Source of the DNA: Chitinophaga pinensis
Lineage (GTDB): Bacteria; Bacteroidota; Bacteroidia; Chitinophagales; Chitinophagaceae
Reading direction: 5' to 3'
Assembly: GCF_007896845.1 (NCBI RefSeq)
Contig: NZ_VOHS01000007.1
Coordinates: 1 to 64,000, forward strand
Length of the DNA stretch: 64,000 bases
Positions 54,594-62,616 of this stretch are shown in pieces (position 1 is the first letter of the stretch; every line of letters starts with the position of its first letter). The translations under genes were made by a program, and so were the position numbers. The notes under the pieces are model-generated. The model searched no databases. It had not been told where the DNA came from and saw only the letters and a list, made by a program, of their open reading frames with translations.

Positions 54594-55871
54594 ATGCAAA
54601 GAGATCTGCAAATATTTAATATCATCAGCCAGGAGCTGGAACGTCAGCGTCATGGTATAGAATTGATCGCTTCGGAAAACTTTACCAGCCTGCAGGTTAT
54701 TCAGGCTATGGGGACCGTTCTGACCAATAAATACGCAGAAGGTTATCCGGGACGCAGATATTATGGCGGCTGTGAGATCGTTGACCAGAGTGAACAACTG
54801 GCGATCGACAGAGCTAAACAGATCTTTAATATTGAGTATGCAAACGTACAGCCGCACTCCGGTGCACAGGCAAATGCTGCTGTAATGCTGGCAATCCTGA
54901 AACCGGGTGACAAGATCCTGGGTCTGGACCTGAGCATGGGCGGTCACCTGACACACGGTTCTCCTGTAAACTACTCCGGTAAATTATATGAGCCATTCTC
55001 TTATGGCGTAAATAAAGAAACAGGGCTGATCGAGTACGATAAGATGGAAGAGATCGCGCTGAAAGAAAAACCACAGCTGATCGTTTGTGGTGCTTCTGCT
55101 TACAGCCGTGACTGGGATTACAAACGTATCCGTCAGATCGCTGACCAGATAGGCGCTTTCGTACTGGCTGATATCGCACATCCGGCTGGTCTGATCGCAA
55201 AAGGACTGCTGAACTCTCCGTTTGAACATTGTCATTTTGTAACCACTACTACGCATAAAACACTGCGTGGTCCTCGTGGTGGTATGATCATGCTGGGTAA
55301 AGATTTCGAGAATCCATTTGGTCTGAAAACACCAAAAGGTGAAATCCGTATGATGAGCTCTCTGATCGATACAGCTGTATTCCCTGGTATTCAGGGTGGT
55401 CCGCTGGAGCACGTCATCGCGGCGAAAGCAGTTTCTTTCTACGAGATCCTGTCTGACGAATATGATGTATATGCTAAACAGATCATCAGAAACGCACAGG
55501 CAATGTCTAAAGCATTTGTGGAGAAAGGCTACCAGATCGTTTCTGGCGGTACTGACAACCACCTGATGCTGATCGACCTGCGTAATAAGAACATCTCCGG
55601 TAAAAAAGCTGAACAGGTATTGGTAAAAGCTGACATTACTGTCAACAAAAACATGGTTCCTTTTGATGATAAATCTGCCTTCGTTACTTCCGGTATCCGT
55701 GTAGGTGTTCCGGCTATCACTACCCGTGGTATGAAAGAAGAACACATGGGTCAGGTAGTAGCATGGATCGATGAACTGCTGATGGATGCTGACAATGAAG
55801 CACGTATCACCAGCGTAAGAGGTGCAGTGAATGATTTCATGAAACAGTTTGTACTGTATCCTGAACTATAG
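54594..55871 (+). CDS. glyA: Serine hydroxymethyltransferase
   Basis: A protein of 425 residues. It converts serine and tetrahydrofolate to glycine and 5,10-methylene-THF in the cytoplasm. Family marks: [57 protein letters not shown], the PLP lysine in [18 protein letters not shown], and [20 protein letters not shown]. Full length with no defects. Its own promoter and terminator are visible; it is a single-gene unit. Confidence 0.98.
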   Translation: MQRDLQIFNIISQELERQRHGIELIASENFTSLQVIQAMGTVLTNKYAEGYPGRRYYGGCEIVDQSEQLAIDRAKQIFNIEYANVQPHSGAQANAAVMLAILKPGDKILGLDLSMGGHLTHGSPVNYSGKLYEPFSYGVNKETGLIEYDKMEEIALKEKPQLIVCGASAYSRDWDYKRIRQIADQIGAFVLADIAHPAGLIAKGLLNSPFEHCHFVTTTTHKTLRGPRGGMIMLGKDFENPFGLKTPKGEIRMMSSLIDTAVFPGIQGGPLEHVIAAKAVSFYEILSDEYDVYAKQIIRNAQAMSKAFVEKGYQIVSGGTDNHLMLIDLRNKNISGKKAEQVLVKADITVNKNMVPFDDKSAFVTSGIRVGVPAITTRGMKEEHMGQVVAWIDELLMDADNEARITSVRGAVNDFMKQFVLYPEL

Positions 55872-55929
55872 TCAATACGGGATGCATATCCCTCCGACTT
55901 TAAAACAATGGTTAGTAAGTAACATAAAA

Positions 55930-55957
55930 AAAAGCTGCGGGTCATTCCGCAGCTTTT
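55930..55957 (+). terminator. Hairpin terminator after glyA
   Basis: An 11-bp stem (AAAAGCTGCGG / CCGCAGCTTTT), six-base loop, A run before and T run after; works on both strands with the convergent gene ending at 55993. Confidence 0.85.
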
Positions 55958-55992
55958 TTATTGATGTGCAGGCCGGAAAAACGGCCGGATGT

Positions 55993-57066
55993 TTAGTTGT
56001 TGAGACTCATCTGCTCCTGCTCTTCTCCTTCTGTAATTGACTTCGCAAAGTGCCTGATATCTTCATTCCTGATCTTCTTAAAACCCACTACCGTCTTACC
56101 CATTCTTGGGATCAGTGAGAAACCCCATGCCTGAAACATCTCATGACTGATATCAGAGTGGCAAAGCGGCATCCCGTTCGCCGGATCAAAAACAACCGGT
56201 ACATGGACCTCCATACTGGGCGCGTTTTTGTCGAAGGTAGAGAATACGCCGGCAGGGACATAAGCGACAACAGTGCTGTCATACACGTCTTTGCGGATCA
56301 GATTTTCCAGTTCTTCGAGACTCACATATTTTATCGGGAAAGGGTAGTCACTCTTCGCTACATTGGCCTCGAATGTTTCATCCAGCCAGTCTTTACACAG
56401 TACCAAGGTCTTGCCCTTCATCAATACCGCATTGTGTTTGATCTCTTTCTGAAGAACAGTGGACGTCTTCCCATCCAGTTGCTCGTTAAATACAAAAGTA
56501 GCCAGCCGCAGACCAACCGCCAGATCAATATAATCCGGGAACTGATCAGACATGTTCTGGATGTAGAAAGGATACTGCAGATCATTCTCAATAAAGGTCA
56601 TACTGATAACCGGGATACTGAGGTCCTTCGGATCTTTCTGCCATGTTAGTCCGGATGTGTAGGTGCGGGTCAGTTTGGAATAACGGCTTTTCGTTCCAGG
56701 CTTCACATGTAGTGACTGGCAATCCATCACAATACTGGTTCTGTCACCCTTCTTACGGATTTTCCCGATTTCTTTTTCGGTACGTACTTCAATAGTAGCA
56801 CCACCGTTCACTGTCCAAAACTGTCTGACTGTTTCAGGGAAGTCCTGATTTAATTGTCTGATCGCCTGCTTATAAGCATTTGCCATTTCAGGGGAAGTAC
56901 GGGCGAGTTGCTGTAGGATCTTCTTATCAGGTTTTTCTTTCACCACAATGATTCTTGTTCGCTTTTTCATCTTCTCCAGGTCTTTCGTCTTCACGAACTG
57001 TGCAGATGCCGTAATCGCTGAAAATAAAAGGCTTAAACAAAGCACGGCTGCTATAGGGCCTTTCAT
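55993..57066 (-). CDS. Secreted protein of unknown function
   Basis: A protein of 357 residues with a signal peptide (MKGPIAAVLCLSLLFSAITA, then SAQ). No family recognised. The mature N terminus is helical and basic (FVKTKDLEKMKKRTRIIVVK, then SPEMANAYKQAIRQLNQDFP); later parts are mixed alpha/beta (VISMTFIENDLQYPFYIQNM, KTLVLCKDWLDETFEANVAK). Two features are notable: ISHEMFQAWGFSLIPRMGKT near the C terminus, and an acidic tail (EGEEQEQMS). It is single, with glyA convergent and a 309-base region upstream. Confidence 0.8.
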   Translation of the reverse strand: MKGPIAAVLCLSLLFSAITASAQFVKTKDLEKMKKRTRIIVVKEKPDKKILQQLARTSPEMANAYKQAIRQLNQDFPETVRQFWTVNGGATIEVRTEKEIGKIRKKGDRTSIVMDCQSLHVKPGTKSRYSKLTRTYTSGLTWQKDPKDLSIPVISMTFIENDLQYPFYIQNMSDQFPDYIDLAVGLRLATFVFNEQLDGKTSTVLQKEIKHNAVLMKGKTLVLCKDWLDETFEANVAKSDYPFPIKYVSLEELENLIRKDVYDSTVVAYVPAGVFSTFDKNAPSMEVHVPVVFDPANGMPLCHSDISHEMFQAWGFSLIPRMGKTVVGFKKIRNEDIRHFAKSITEGEEQEQMSLNN

Positions 57067-57308
57067 AGGGGATAGATTTAAGTGTAAACCACTGAAGCAA
57101 ATATAGCTTATAAAAAAGTCTTAATGTGTAGAATTTAACCGACAAAGTCAAGATTAAATCAGTATTTACTCATTATGTATGCCTTATTATTGAGTAATAC
57201 GATTCCTGCCATCCCGGAATATCCCGGCTCCAAAAATTACTTGCCTGTGAAGCCACTGAATACCAATCAGTTTTATCGCCATTGCTCCCGGCCGTGAAAA
57301 AAAACATT

Positions 57309-57337
57309 TTGCAGTTTCAAAATCATTACTACTTTTA
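57309..57337 (+). promoter_or_regulatory. Promoter of the GntR/ABC operon
   Basis: TTG at 57309-57311, an 18-base spacer and TACTTTTA at 57330-57337, one base off TAnnTTTG. It ends one base before the palindromic operator. Confidence 0.5.
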
Positions 57338-57338
57338 C

Positions 57339-57362
57339 AGTGTACTAGTTATGTAGTACACT
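57339..57362. promoter_or_regulatory. Palindromic GntR (YtrA-type) operator
   Basis: AGTGTACTA and TAGTACACT form a perfect 9-bp inverted repeat with a six-base spacer. It sits just after the -7 box and 14 bases before the first ABC start codon, the right place for autorepression by the GntR protein encoded at 59057. Confidence 0.75.
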
Positions 57363-57375
57363 AAATCACTAATCT

Positions 57376-58209
57376 ATGATATCCATCCAGAATCTATCAT
57401 TCAGCTATCGGAAGAACAAGCCTTTGTTCGATAACCTGAATCTGCAGCTGGAGGCTGGTCACATCTATGGTTTGCTGGGAAAGAATGGTGCAGGTAAGTC
57501 CAGTCTGTTGAAGCACATTGCAGGATTGTTATTCCCTAAAGCCGGTCACTGTAAGGTGCTGGGCTTCGATTCCCGTTATCGCCAACCAGCGTTTTTGCAG
57601 AACATCTTTATGGTACCGGAAGAGTTTTATCTGCCACAGGTGAGTATCAAAAGCTATCTGAGTACCTATGCCCCTTTCTACCCTTTGTTTGATAAGAAGG
57701 CATTCTACAATTATCTGGAAGAATTCCAGATCCCCATGGACCAGAAACTGACAGAAATGTCCTATGGTCAGAAAAAGAAAGTGCTGATCAGTTTTGCACT
57801 GGCATCCAACACAAAAGCATTGATCCTCGACGAACCGACGAATGGTCTGGATATCCCTTCCAAGAGCCAGTTCCGTAAAGTGATTGCAGCAGCTGTCAGC
57901 GATGAAAAATGTATCGTGATCTCCACGCATCAGGTACGTGATCTGGATAATCTGATCGACAGTATCGTGATCATCGATAATCACAAGATCATCTTCAGAC
58001 AGGACGTTGAAACAGTAACCGACAGACTGTTATTCAGCACAGTTGCCAACATTGTAGATACTAACAAAGTACTGTTTTCTGACAGCTCTATCCGTGGCCA
58101 TGCTGTTATCACCCCGAATGAAGGAGCACAGCATAGCAAGATAGACATGGAACTGCTGTTTAATGCTGTATTGGATAAACCCGAGCGTATCACACAAATC
58201 TTCAACTAA
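57376..58209 (+). CDS. ABC transporter ATP-binding protein (YtrB-like)
   Basis: A protein of 277 residues. Walker A in GLLGKNGAGKSSLLKHIAGL, signature LTEMSYGQKKKVLISFALAS, Walker B TKALILDEPTNGLDIPSKSQ, H-loop CIVISTHQVRDLDN. It is the first gene of an operon with a small permease, a GntR-type regulator and a membrane-anchored beta protein. The set resembles the ytr operons of Firmicutes, which respond to cell-wall antibiotics; that parallel is inference. Confidence 0.93.
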   Translation: MISIQNLSFSYRKNKPLFDNLNLQLEAGHIYGLLGKNGAGKSSLLKHIAGLLFPKAGHCKVLGFDSRYRQPAFLQNIFMVPEEFYLPQVSIKSYLSTYAPFYPLFDKKAFYNYLEEFQIPMDQKLTEMSYGQKKKVLISFALASNTKALILDEPTNGLDIPSKSQFRKVIAAAVSDEKCIVISTHQVRDLDNLIDSIVIIDNHKIIFRQDVETVTDRLLFSTVANIVDTNKVLFSDSSIRGHAVITPNEGAQHSKIDMELLFNAVLDKPERITQIFN

Positions 58210-58214
58210 CCCTT

Positions 58215-59027
58215 ATGCAAGCGAATAATTTATTTAGCCCGGTTCGTTTCGGGTGGTATATGCGAAAACATTTTCAGGATAACTTCCGGCTGTACGGTAT
58301 GTCTGTTATTGTGCTGACAGTACTGTTGCTCATATTACTGCTGGTGTCTTCTACTGATAATTTTTCCATTAAAGCCAGTGGATTAATGCCCCTGTTCTTT
58401 ATAGGGATGTATGCTACCGGTCTTATTTTCACCAGCCTTTGTTTTAGTGAATTAGGTAATAAACAGCAGGGTATCGACTACCTGTTATTCCCGGCCTCAC
58501 ATATGGAAAAATTCATCAGCACTTTGCTGGTAACTACTGTAGGTTTTCTGCTCTTTTATCATGTGGCATTTTACCTGGCTTATCAGACGATGGATCTGAT
58601 CATCTATACAAGGAAGCATGTGCATATTGTGAATGACCTGAAAACATTCACAGCTGATATGCCGTGGCAATACTTCTATGTTGTATGGTTCGTCGCACAG
58701 GCATTTATGTTACTGGGAGCTGTTTATTTTCAAAAATATAGTTTCATTAAAACCATTTTTCTGCTGGCTGTTTTTCTGTTCTGCCTGTACCTCCTGAATA
58801 CTGTTTTTGTAATGTTGTTCTTTGGTAAAACTCTGGATGAATGGTATTCTCATTTTCCGTTCATCGTCGTACAGATCCAAAAAGGTGCAACTTCTATAGG
58901 AGAAATCCATGATGTACTGGTCATACCGGAAACATTGCAGAAGATTTTCATATTCACAGCTACATACTTATTGCCGCCTATGCTGTGGACCCTGGCATAT
59001 GCACGGCTAAGAGACAAGGAAATATAA
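58215..59027 (+). CDS. ABC transporter permease-like membrane protein
   Basis: A protein of 270 residues with six predicted helices (SVIVLTVLLLILLLVSSTDN, LMPLFFIGMYATGLIFTSLC, LLVTTVGFLLFYHVAFYLAY, FYVVWFVAQAFMLLGAVYFQ, TIFLLAVFLFCLYLLNTVFV, KIFIFTATYLLPPMLWTLAY). No strong family signature; place, size and topology fit the membrane partner of the ATPase ending five bases upstream. The gap to the regulator gene is 29 bases. Confidence 0.85.
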   Translation: MQANNLFSPVRFGWYMRKHFQDNFRLYGMSVIVLTVLLLILLLVSSTDNFSIKASGLMPLFFIGMYATGLIFTSLCFSELGNKQQGIDYLLFPASHMEKFISTLLVTTVGFLLFYHVAFYLAYQTMDLIIYTRKHVHIVNDLKTFTADMPWQYFYVVWFVAQAFMLLGAVYFQKYSFIKTIFLLAVFLFCLYLLNTVFVMLFFGKTLDEWYSHFPFIVVQIQKGATSIGEIHDVLVIPETLQKIFIFTATYLLPPMLWTLAYARLRDKEI

Positions 59028-59056
59028 TCAGGAGTATCGGTTTAAAAAGATCATTT

Positions 59057-59428
59057 ATGGAATTCAAAGACACGCAGGCTATATATCTCCAGATTGCCGA
59101 CTACATGTGTGAGCAGGTATTGCTCGACAAGTGGAAACCAGAGGACAGGATTCCTTCGGTGAGAGAACTGGCGGTACAGCTGGAAGTGAATCCCAATACG
59201 GTGATGCGCACCTGTGAATATTTGCAGCAATACGAGATCATCTATAATAAAAGAGGGATCGGTTACTTTGTTGCAGGTGGTGCATCTAAGAAGATCAAGC
59301 AACTAAAAAAGGAGCAGTTCCTGGCGAATGAATTGCCACAGTTCTTCCGCAGTATTTATCTGCTGGATCTTGAGCTGGACGAACTAAAGACGCATTACGA
59401 GAAGTTTAAGAAATCCCATTTCAAGTAA
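59057..59428 (+). CDS. GntR-family (YtrA-type) transcriptional regulator
   Basis: A protein of 123 residues from ATG 59057 (MEFKDTQAIYLQIADYMCEQ). A GntR winged helix (WKPEDRIPSVRELAVQLEVN, PNTVMRTCEYLQQYEIIYNK) with RGIGYFVAGGASKKI, then a short helical dimerisation tail. Such short GntR proteins next to ABC genes belong to the YtrA group and repress their own operon by binding a palindrome, which is present at 57339-57362. An earlier in-frame start at 58985 lies inside the permease gene and is rejected. Confidence 0.92.
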   Translation: MEFKDTQAIYLQIADYMCEQVLLDKWKPEDRIPSVRELAVQLEVNPNTVMRTCEYLQQYEIIYNKRGIGYFVAGGASKKIKQLKKEQFLANELPQFFRSIYLLDLELDELKTHYEKFKKSHFK

Positions 59429-59446
59429 TTCATTAAAACGGTAGTC

Positions 59447-60112
59447 ATGAAGACCAGTTATAAATTATTAATCGCTTTTGCAGGCCTGCTCATACTGCTG
59501 ATGCTGATAGCAGATAGTGTGATATGGGCAAATTATAAAAAGGGCTATAATGGCAAAGAAGCTATAAGAATGGAGGTAAATCAGCCAAGAAGAGGACAGG
59601 ATTTAAAGCCATTCAAAGTGCTGGTATTGGAAGGGGCACGGGACCATCAGTTACCAGTTATGAAAAGTGACAAAAATCTGGCTGTTTTTACAGAAAATCA
59701 GGACGGCAAGTTTATGTACTCATTTCATAATGATACGTTGTTTCTCAATTTGAAGAACTATCACGTAAGCATCCTGGAGTGTACCGATCTCACTGACGTA
59801 GTGATAAAAGAAGGTGCTGTTTTCCTGCAACGGTTTAATCAACCAGTACTGAACATCCATGCAAAGGAAGGGTGTGGTATTGATCTTACTGATGTACAAT
59901 TGGGCAAGCTGACTGTTAGTGGTGGAGAAGCCTGCGAACTAAAAATGCATGGTGATTACAGTAAAGTAGACTCTTTACAGGTCGCTTTAGGGAAAAACAG
60001 TGCTGTAGAGTCTTACAACGTACCTTATCAGGATGTACAGATGGACATCGAGACGCTGGCTGTATTCCGTATGGAAGGAGTATCCGCATCCGCTATCAAA
60101 AAGATCAGATAA
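59447..60112 (+). CDS. Membrane-anchored beta-rich protein of unknown function
   Basis: A protein of 221 residues. One N-terminal helix (LLIAFAGLLILLMLIADSVI) and a periplasmic part made of short strands (DVVIKEGAVFLQRFNQPVLN, IHAKEGCGIDLTDVQLGKLT, KVDSLQVALGKNSAVES), like the right-handed beta folds of the DUF2807 (GIN) domain, though I cannot confirm membership. It is the last gene of the GntR/ABC operon, 18 bases after the regulator. It may be a periplasmic sensor or accessory of the transporter. A hairpin follows. Confidence 0.8.
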   Translation: MKTSYKLLIAFAGLLILLMLIADSVIWANYKKGYNGKEAIRMEVNQPRRGQDLKPFKVLVLEGARDHQLPVMKSDKNLAVFTENQDGKFMYSFHNDTLFLNLKNYHVSILECTDLTDVVIKEGAVFLQRFNQPVLNIHAKEGCGIDLTDVQLGKLTVSGGEACELKMHGDYSKVDSLQVALGKNSAVESYNVPYQDVQMDIETLAVFRMEGVSASAIKKIR

Positions 60113-60150
60113 ACTTTTTTATAACGATAAGACAAAAAGGCTATGTTGAT

Positions 60151-60176
60151 AGAGGTCTGCTTTCCAGCGGACCTCT
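60151..60176 (+). terminator. Hairpin terminator of the GntR/ABC operon
   Basis: An 11-bp stem (AGAGGTCTGCT / AGCGGACCTCT, one G-T pair) with a four-base loop, followed by TTGG and TTACTTTAG. Confidence 0.65.
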
Positions 60177-60202
60177 TTGGTTACTTTAGTTTAAATAAAA
60201 AG

Positions 60203-60230
60203 AAAGCCGTCCGCATATGCGAACGGCTTT
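60203..60230 (-). terminator. Hairpin terminator after the M20 hydrolase gene
   Basis: A 14-bp stem with one mismatch (AAAGCCGTCCGCAT / ATGCGAACGGCTTT), 24 bases after the minus-strand stop at 60254 and followed there by CTTTTTATTTAAA. Confidence 0.75.
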
Positions 60231-60253
60231 TCTCAATATAATAAGCTATTGTA

Positions 60254-61429
60254 TCAGAATTGGGTAGCCAGCCATGCCATGGTACCAATACCTACTTCAA
60301 TCGCGCTTTCGTCCACATCGAAGGTCGGAGTGTGTACGCCGGAAGTGATACCACGGGATATATTACCGGTACCTAAACGGAAGAAACAGGCCGGAACGAT
60401 CTGGGAATAGAAGGCAAAGTCTTCTGCGCCCATACGTACTTCTGTATCTTCTACATTTGACAGACCAAGGTAATCTTCTGCCAGACCACGTGCTTTACCG
60501 GTTACGGCCTCGTTATTGTACAGGCAGGGATAACCTACCAGTATTTCAATATCGATCTCTGCACCCATCGCATGCGCCAGTTCGGTCGCCTGTTTTTTGA
60601 TGATCTCATGTGCTTTAAAACGCCATGTCTCATCCATCGCCCTGAAAGTGCCCATTAGCTTTACTTCACTGGGGATGACGTTTGTCGTATAACCACCGTT
60701 GAAAGCACAGATGCTCAACACGGAAGGTGAAAACGGATTATTATTACGGCTGATCACCTGTTGCAGACTTACCACCAGATGAGATGCCACAAGAATGGTA
60801 TCTACCGTCAGGTGAGGCAAAGCTGCGTGGCCGCCTTTTCCTTTGATCGTAATATAGATTTCATCCGCACTGGCCATGTACTGTCCTGCGCGGAAACCCA
60901 GTTTCCCTGCCTCCATACCCGGCTGCACGTGCATACCCAGTATCGCGTCAGGACGGGGATTTTCCAGTGCTCCTTCCTGTATCATCAGACTGGCACCGCC
61001 CGGGTGTTTTTCCTCACCCGGCTGAAACAGTACTCTGATTGTGCCCTCAAATTCGTCTTTCAGTTGCTGCAGAATGCGGGTAGCACCCAGTACACAGGTA
61101 GTGTGTACGTCGTGTCCGCAGGCATGCATAACACCCGTATTAAGTGATTTATAAGGTACATCATTCGCTTCGGTGATAGGGAGTGCATCGATATCAGCTC
61201 TTAAAGCGATGGTTTTGGAAGATGGATTCTTACCTTCTATGGTAGCGATAATGCCGGTACCGGCAATACCAGCTGTATAGGATACGCCAAATTCGTCCAG
61301 TTTCTGTTGCAGGAATTTAGATGTTTCGTATTCCTGAAAGGATAATTCCGGATGAGCGTGAATATGACGGCGGATAGCAACGAACTCCGGCGCGTATTGA
61401 TGCGCCAGTTCTTTAATACGATTCTTCAT
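60254..61429 (-). CDS. M20-family amidohydrolase (N-acyl-amino-acid type)
   Basis: A protein of 391 residues from ATG 61429 (MKNRIKELAHQYAPEFVAIR). It has the M20D layout: RRHIHAHPELSFQEYETSKF, the metal site in GVMHACGHDVHTTCVLGATR, the catalytic Glu pair in VLFQPGEEKHPGGASLM, a lid domain (IKGKGGHAALPHLTVDTILV) and the last metal ligand region GAEDFAFYSQIVPACFFRLG, with GVHTPTFDVDE near the end. These enzymes remove acyl groups from N-acyl amino acids or peptides in the cytoplasm. Its start overlaps the end of the SPOR gene by 17 bases, so the two are co-transcribed. Confidence 0.92.
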   Translation of the reverse strand: MKNRIKELAHQYAPEFVAIRRHIHAHPELSFQEYETSKFLQQKLDEFGVSYTAGIAGTGIIATIEGKNPSSKTIALRADIDALPITEANDVPYKSLNTGVMHACGHDVHTTCVLGATRILQQLKDEFEGTIRVLFQPGEEKHPGGASLMIQEGALENPRPDAILGMHVQPGMEAGKLGFRAGQYMASADEIYITIKGKGGHAALPHLTVDTILVASHLVVSLQQVISRNNNPFSPSVLSICAFNGGYTTNVIPSEVKLMGTFRAMDETWRFKAHEIIKKQATELAHAMGAEIDIEILVGYPCLYNNEAVTGKARGLAEDYLGLSNVEDTEVRMGAEDFAFYSQIVPACFFRLGTGNISRGITSGVHTPTFDVDESAIEVGIGTMAWLATQF

Positions 61430-61859
61430 TACCAGCTTCTTTCTCAGGTGACAGATTAATAATGGCAGGTACAACAAATACGCCTCCCGGGAAGCTGGCA
61501 CTCATTTTTTCTCTGAGATCAGTCGCTTCTTCACGGGTTTTAAAGTCACCTATGCGCACCTTAAAGTAAGGGGCCTGGTAGTCCAGATAAGTACGGTAAT
61601 CAGGGTATAATTGCATGGCGCGTGCCTTTACATCATTGGCCTCATTTCTTTTATTGGTGGAAATCACCTGTACCCTGAATCCCGGTTGATTACGGATAGC
61701 GAGGGTGTTGATGTAGATCTGTTTTCTGATCAGCAGGTCCAGCCGACTGTCTTTTACGACTTTCACACCGCCGCTGCTGGCAATAGGTCCGTCCTGGGCT
61801 ATTGCCAGGCCTCCGATCAGCAGTCCGGAGAATAATAATATTAAGTGTTTCATATTCAT
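61413..61859 (-). CDS. SPOR-domain secreted protein
   Basis: A protein of 148 residues with a signal peptide (MNMKHLILLFSGLLIGGLAI, AQ). The C-terminal part (60-135) is a SPOR domain (GFRVQVISTNKRNEANDVKA, YLDYQAPYFKVRIGDFKTRE, EATDLREKMSASFPGGVFVV), which binds denuded peptidoglycan glycan strands, usually at division sites. It lies between deoC (five bases upstream) and the M20 gene, in a minus-strand run. Confidence 0.9.
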   Translation of the reverse strand: MNMKHLILLFSGLLIGGLAIAQDGPIASSGGVKVVKDSRLDLLIRKQIYINTLAIRNQPGFRVQVISTNKRNEANDVKARAMQLYPDYRTYLDYQAPYFKVRIGDFKTREEATDLREKMSASFPGGVFVVPAIINLSPEKEAGNEESY

Positions 61860-61863
61860 ACTT

Positions 61864-62511
61864 TTATCCCTTCATGAGGGCCACGCCATTGCTCGTCCCG
61901 ATCCTTGTGGCGCCTGCGTCGATCAACTCCTTTGCAAAATCAAAGGTACGAATACCGCCGGAAGCTTTTATCTGAATATTTGCCGGCAGGTTTGCCCTCA
62001 TGAGTGATACTGCAGCAACGGTCGCCCCTTTTTCGGCATACCCGGTAGAAGTCTTTACAAAATCCACCTGATATCTGGCGTATAGTTCGCAGCACTGTAC
62101 AATCTCTTCTTCCAATAATATGCCACTTTCAATGATCACTTTAATGACCTTGCCATGCTGACGGATCACCGCCATCATCGTCGCGATCTCTTTTTCCAGA
62201 TATGCCCAGTCTTTATTTTTGATCGCCAAAACGCTGGCCACCATATCAATCTCGTCAGCACCGTCCACAATCGCCAGTATGGTCTCCGCCACCTTTGCCT
62301 CAATCGCAGAATAACCAAACGGGAATCCGGTTACAGTCGCCACCTTCGTTGTGGTATTCCCTACAAAGGTTTTGGCCATTTTTACAAAGGGAGGAGGTAT
62401 ACATACCGCAGCAAAATCGTATTCTACCGCTTCCATACAAAGGGTCTTGATATCTTCAAGGGTAGTGGTAGGTTTGAGAACGGTATGGTCGATGTATCTG
62501 TTGAGTTTCAT
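61864..62511 (-). CDS. deoC: Deoxyribose-phosphate aldolase
   Basis: A protein of 215 residues from ATG 62511 (MKLNRYIDHTVLKPTTTLED); upstream in-frame ATGs would lengthen it beyond the family size. It cleaves deoxyribose-5-phosphate to acetaldehyde and glyceraldehyde-3-phosphate in nucleoside breakdown. Marks: the catalytic Asp/Lys region GADEIDMVASVLAIKNKDWA, the Schiff-base lysine in VDFVKTSTGYAEKGATV, and IKASGGIRTFDFAKELIDAG with ATRIGTSNGV at the end. First gene of the run deoC, SPOR, M20. Confidence 0.95.
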   Translation of the reverse strand: MKLNRYIDHTVLKPTTTLEDIKTLCMEAVEYDFAAVCIPPPFVKMAKTFVGNTTTKVATVTGFPFGYSAIEAKVAETILAIVDGADEIDMVASVLAIKNKDWAYLEKEIATMMAVIRQHGKVIKVIIESGILLEEEIVQCCELYARYQVDFVKTSTGYAEKGATVAAVSLMRANLPANIQIKASGGIRTFDFAKELIDAGATRIGTSNGVALMKG

Positions 62512-62571
62512 TGTGACAGGTTTCGTGTGCGAAAGTAAGGGAAATCTGGAAATGGACATATCCGCAACAAA

Positions 62572-62598
62572 AAAGGGTCCGCTGTAAGCGAACCCTTT
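62572..62598 (-). terminator. Hairpin terminator after secA
   Basis: A 12-bp stem with one mismatch (AAAGGGTCCGCT / AGCGAACCCTTT), three-base loop, and a T run on the minus strand, 18 bases after the secA stop. Confidence 0.8.
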
Positions 62599-62616
62599 CC
62601 TCATATCTCTAAAAGA

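Larger units (their letters stand above)
57067..57375. other. Divergent promoter region with a GntR-type operator
   Basis: Between the secreted-protein gene (minus) and the ABC operon (plus). The right 70 bases hold a promoter and a palindromic operator, listed separately. The remainder is A/T-rich without an open frame of interest. Confidence 0.6.

Noticed and set aside
54984..55745. Minus-strand open frame of 253 codons
   Set aside because: Antisense to glyA, a highly conserved enzyme; Cys/His/Phe-rich composition typical of a reverse-strand shadow.
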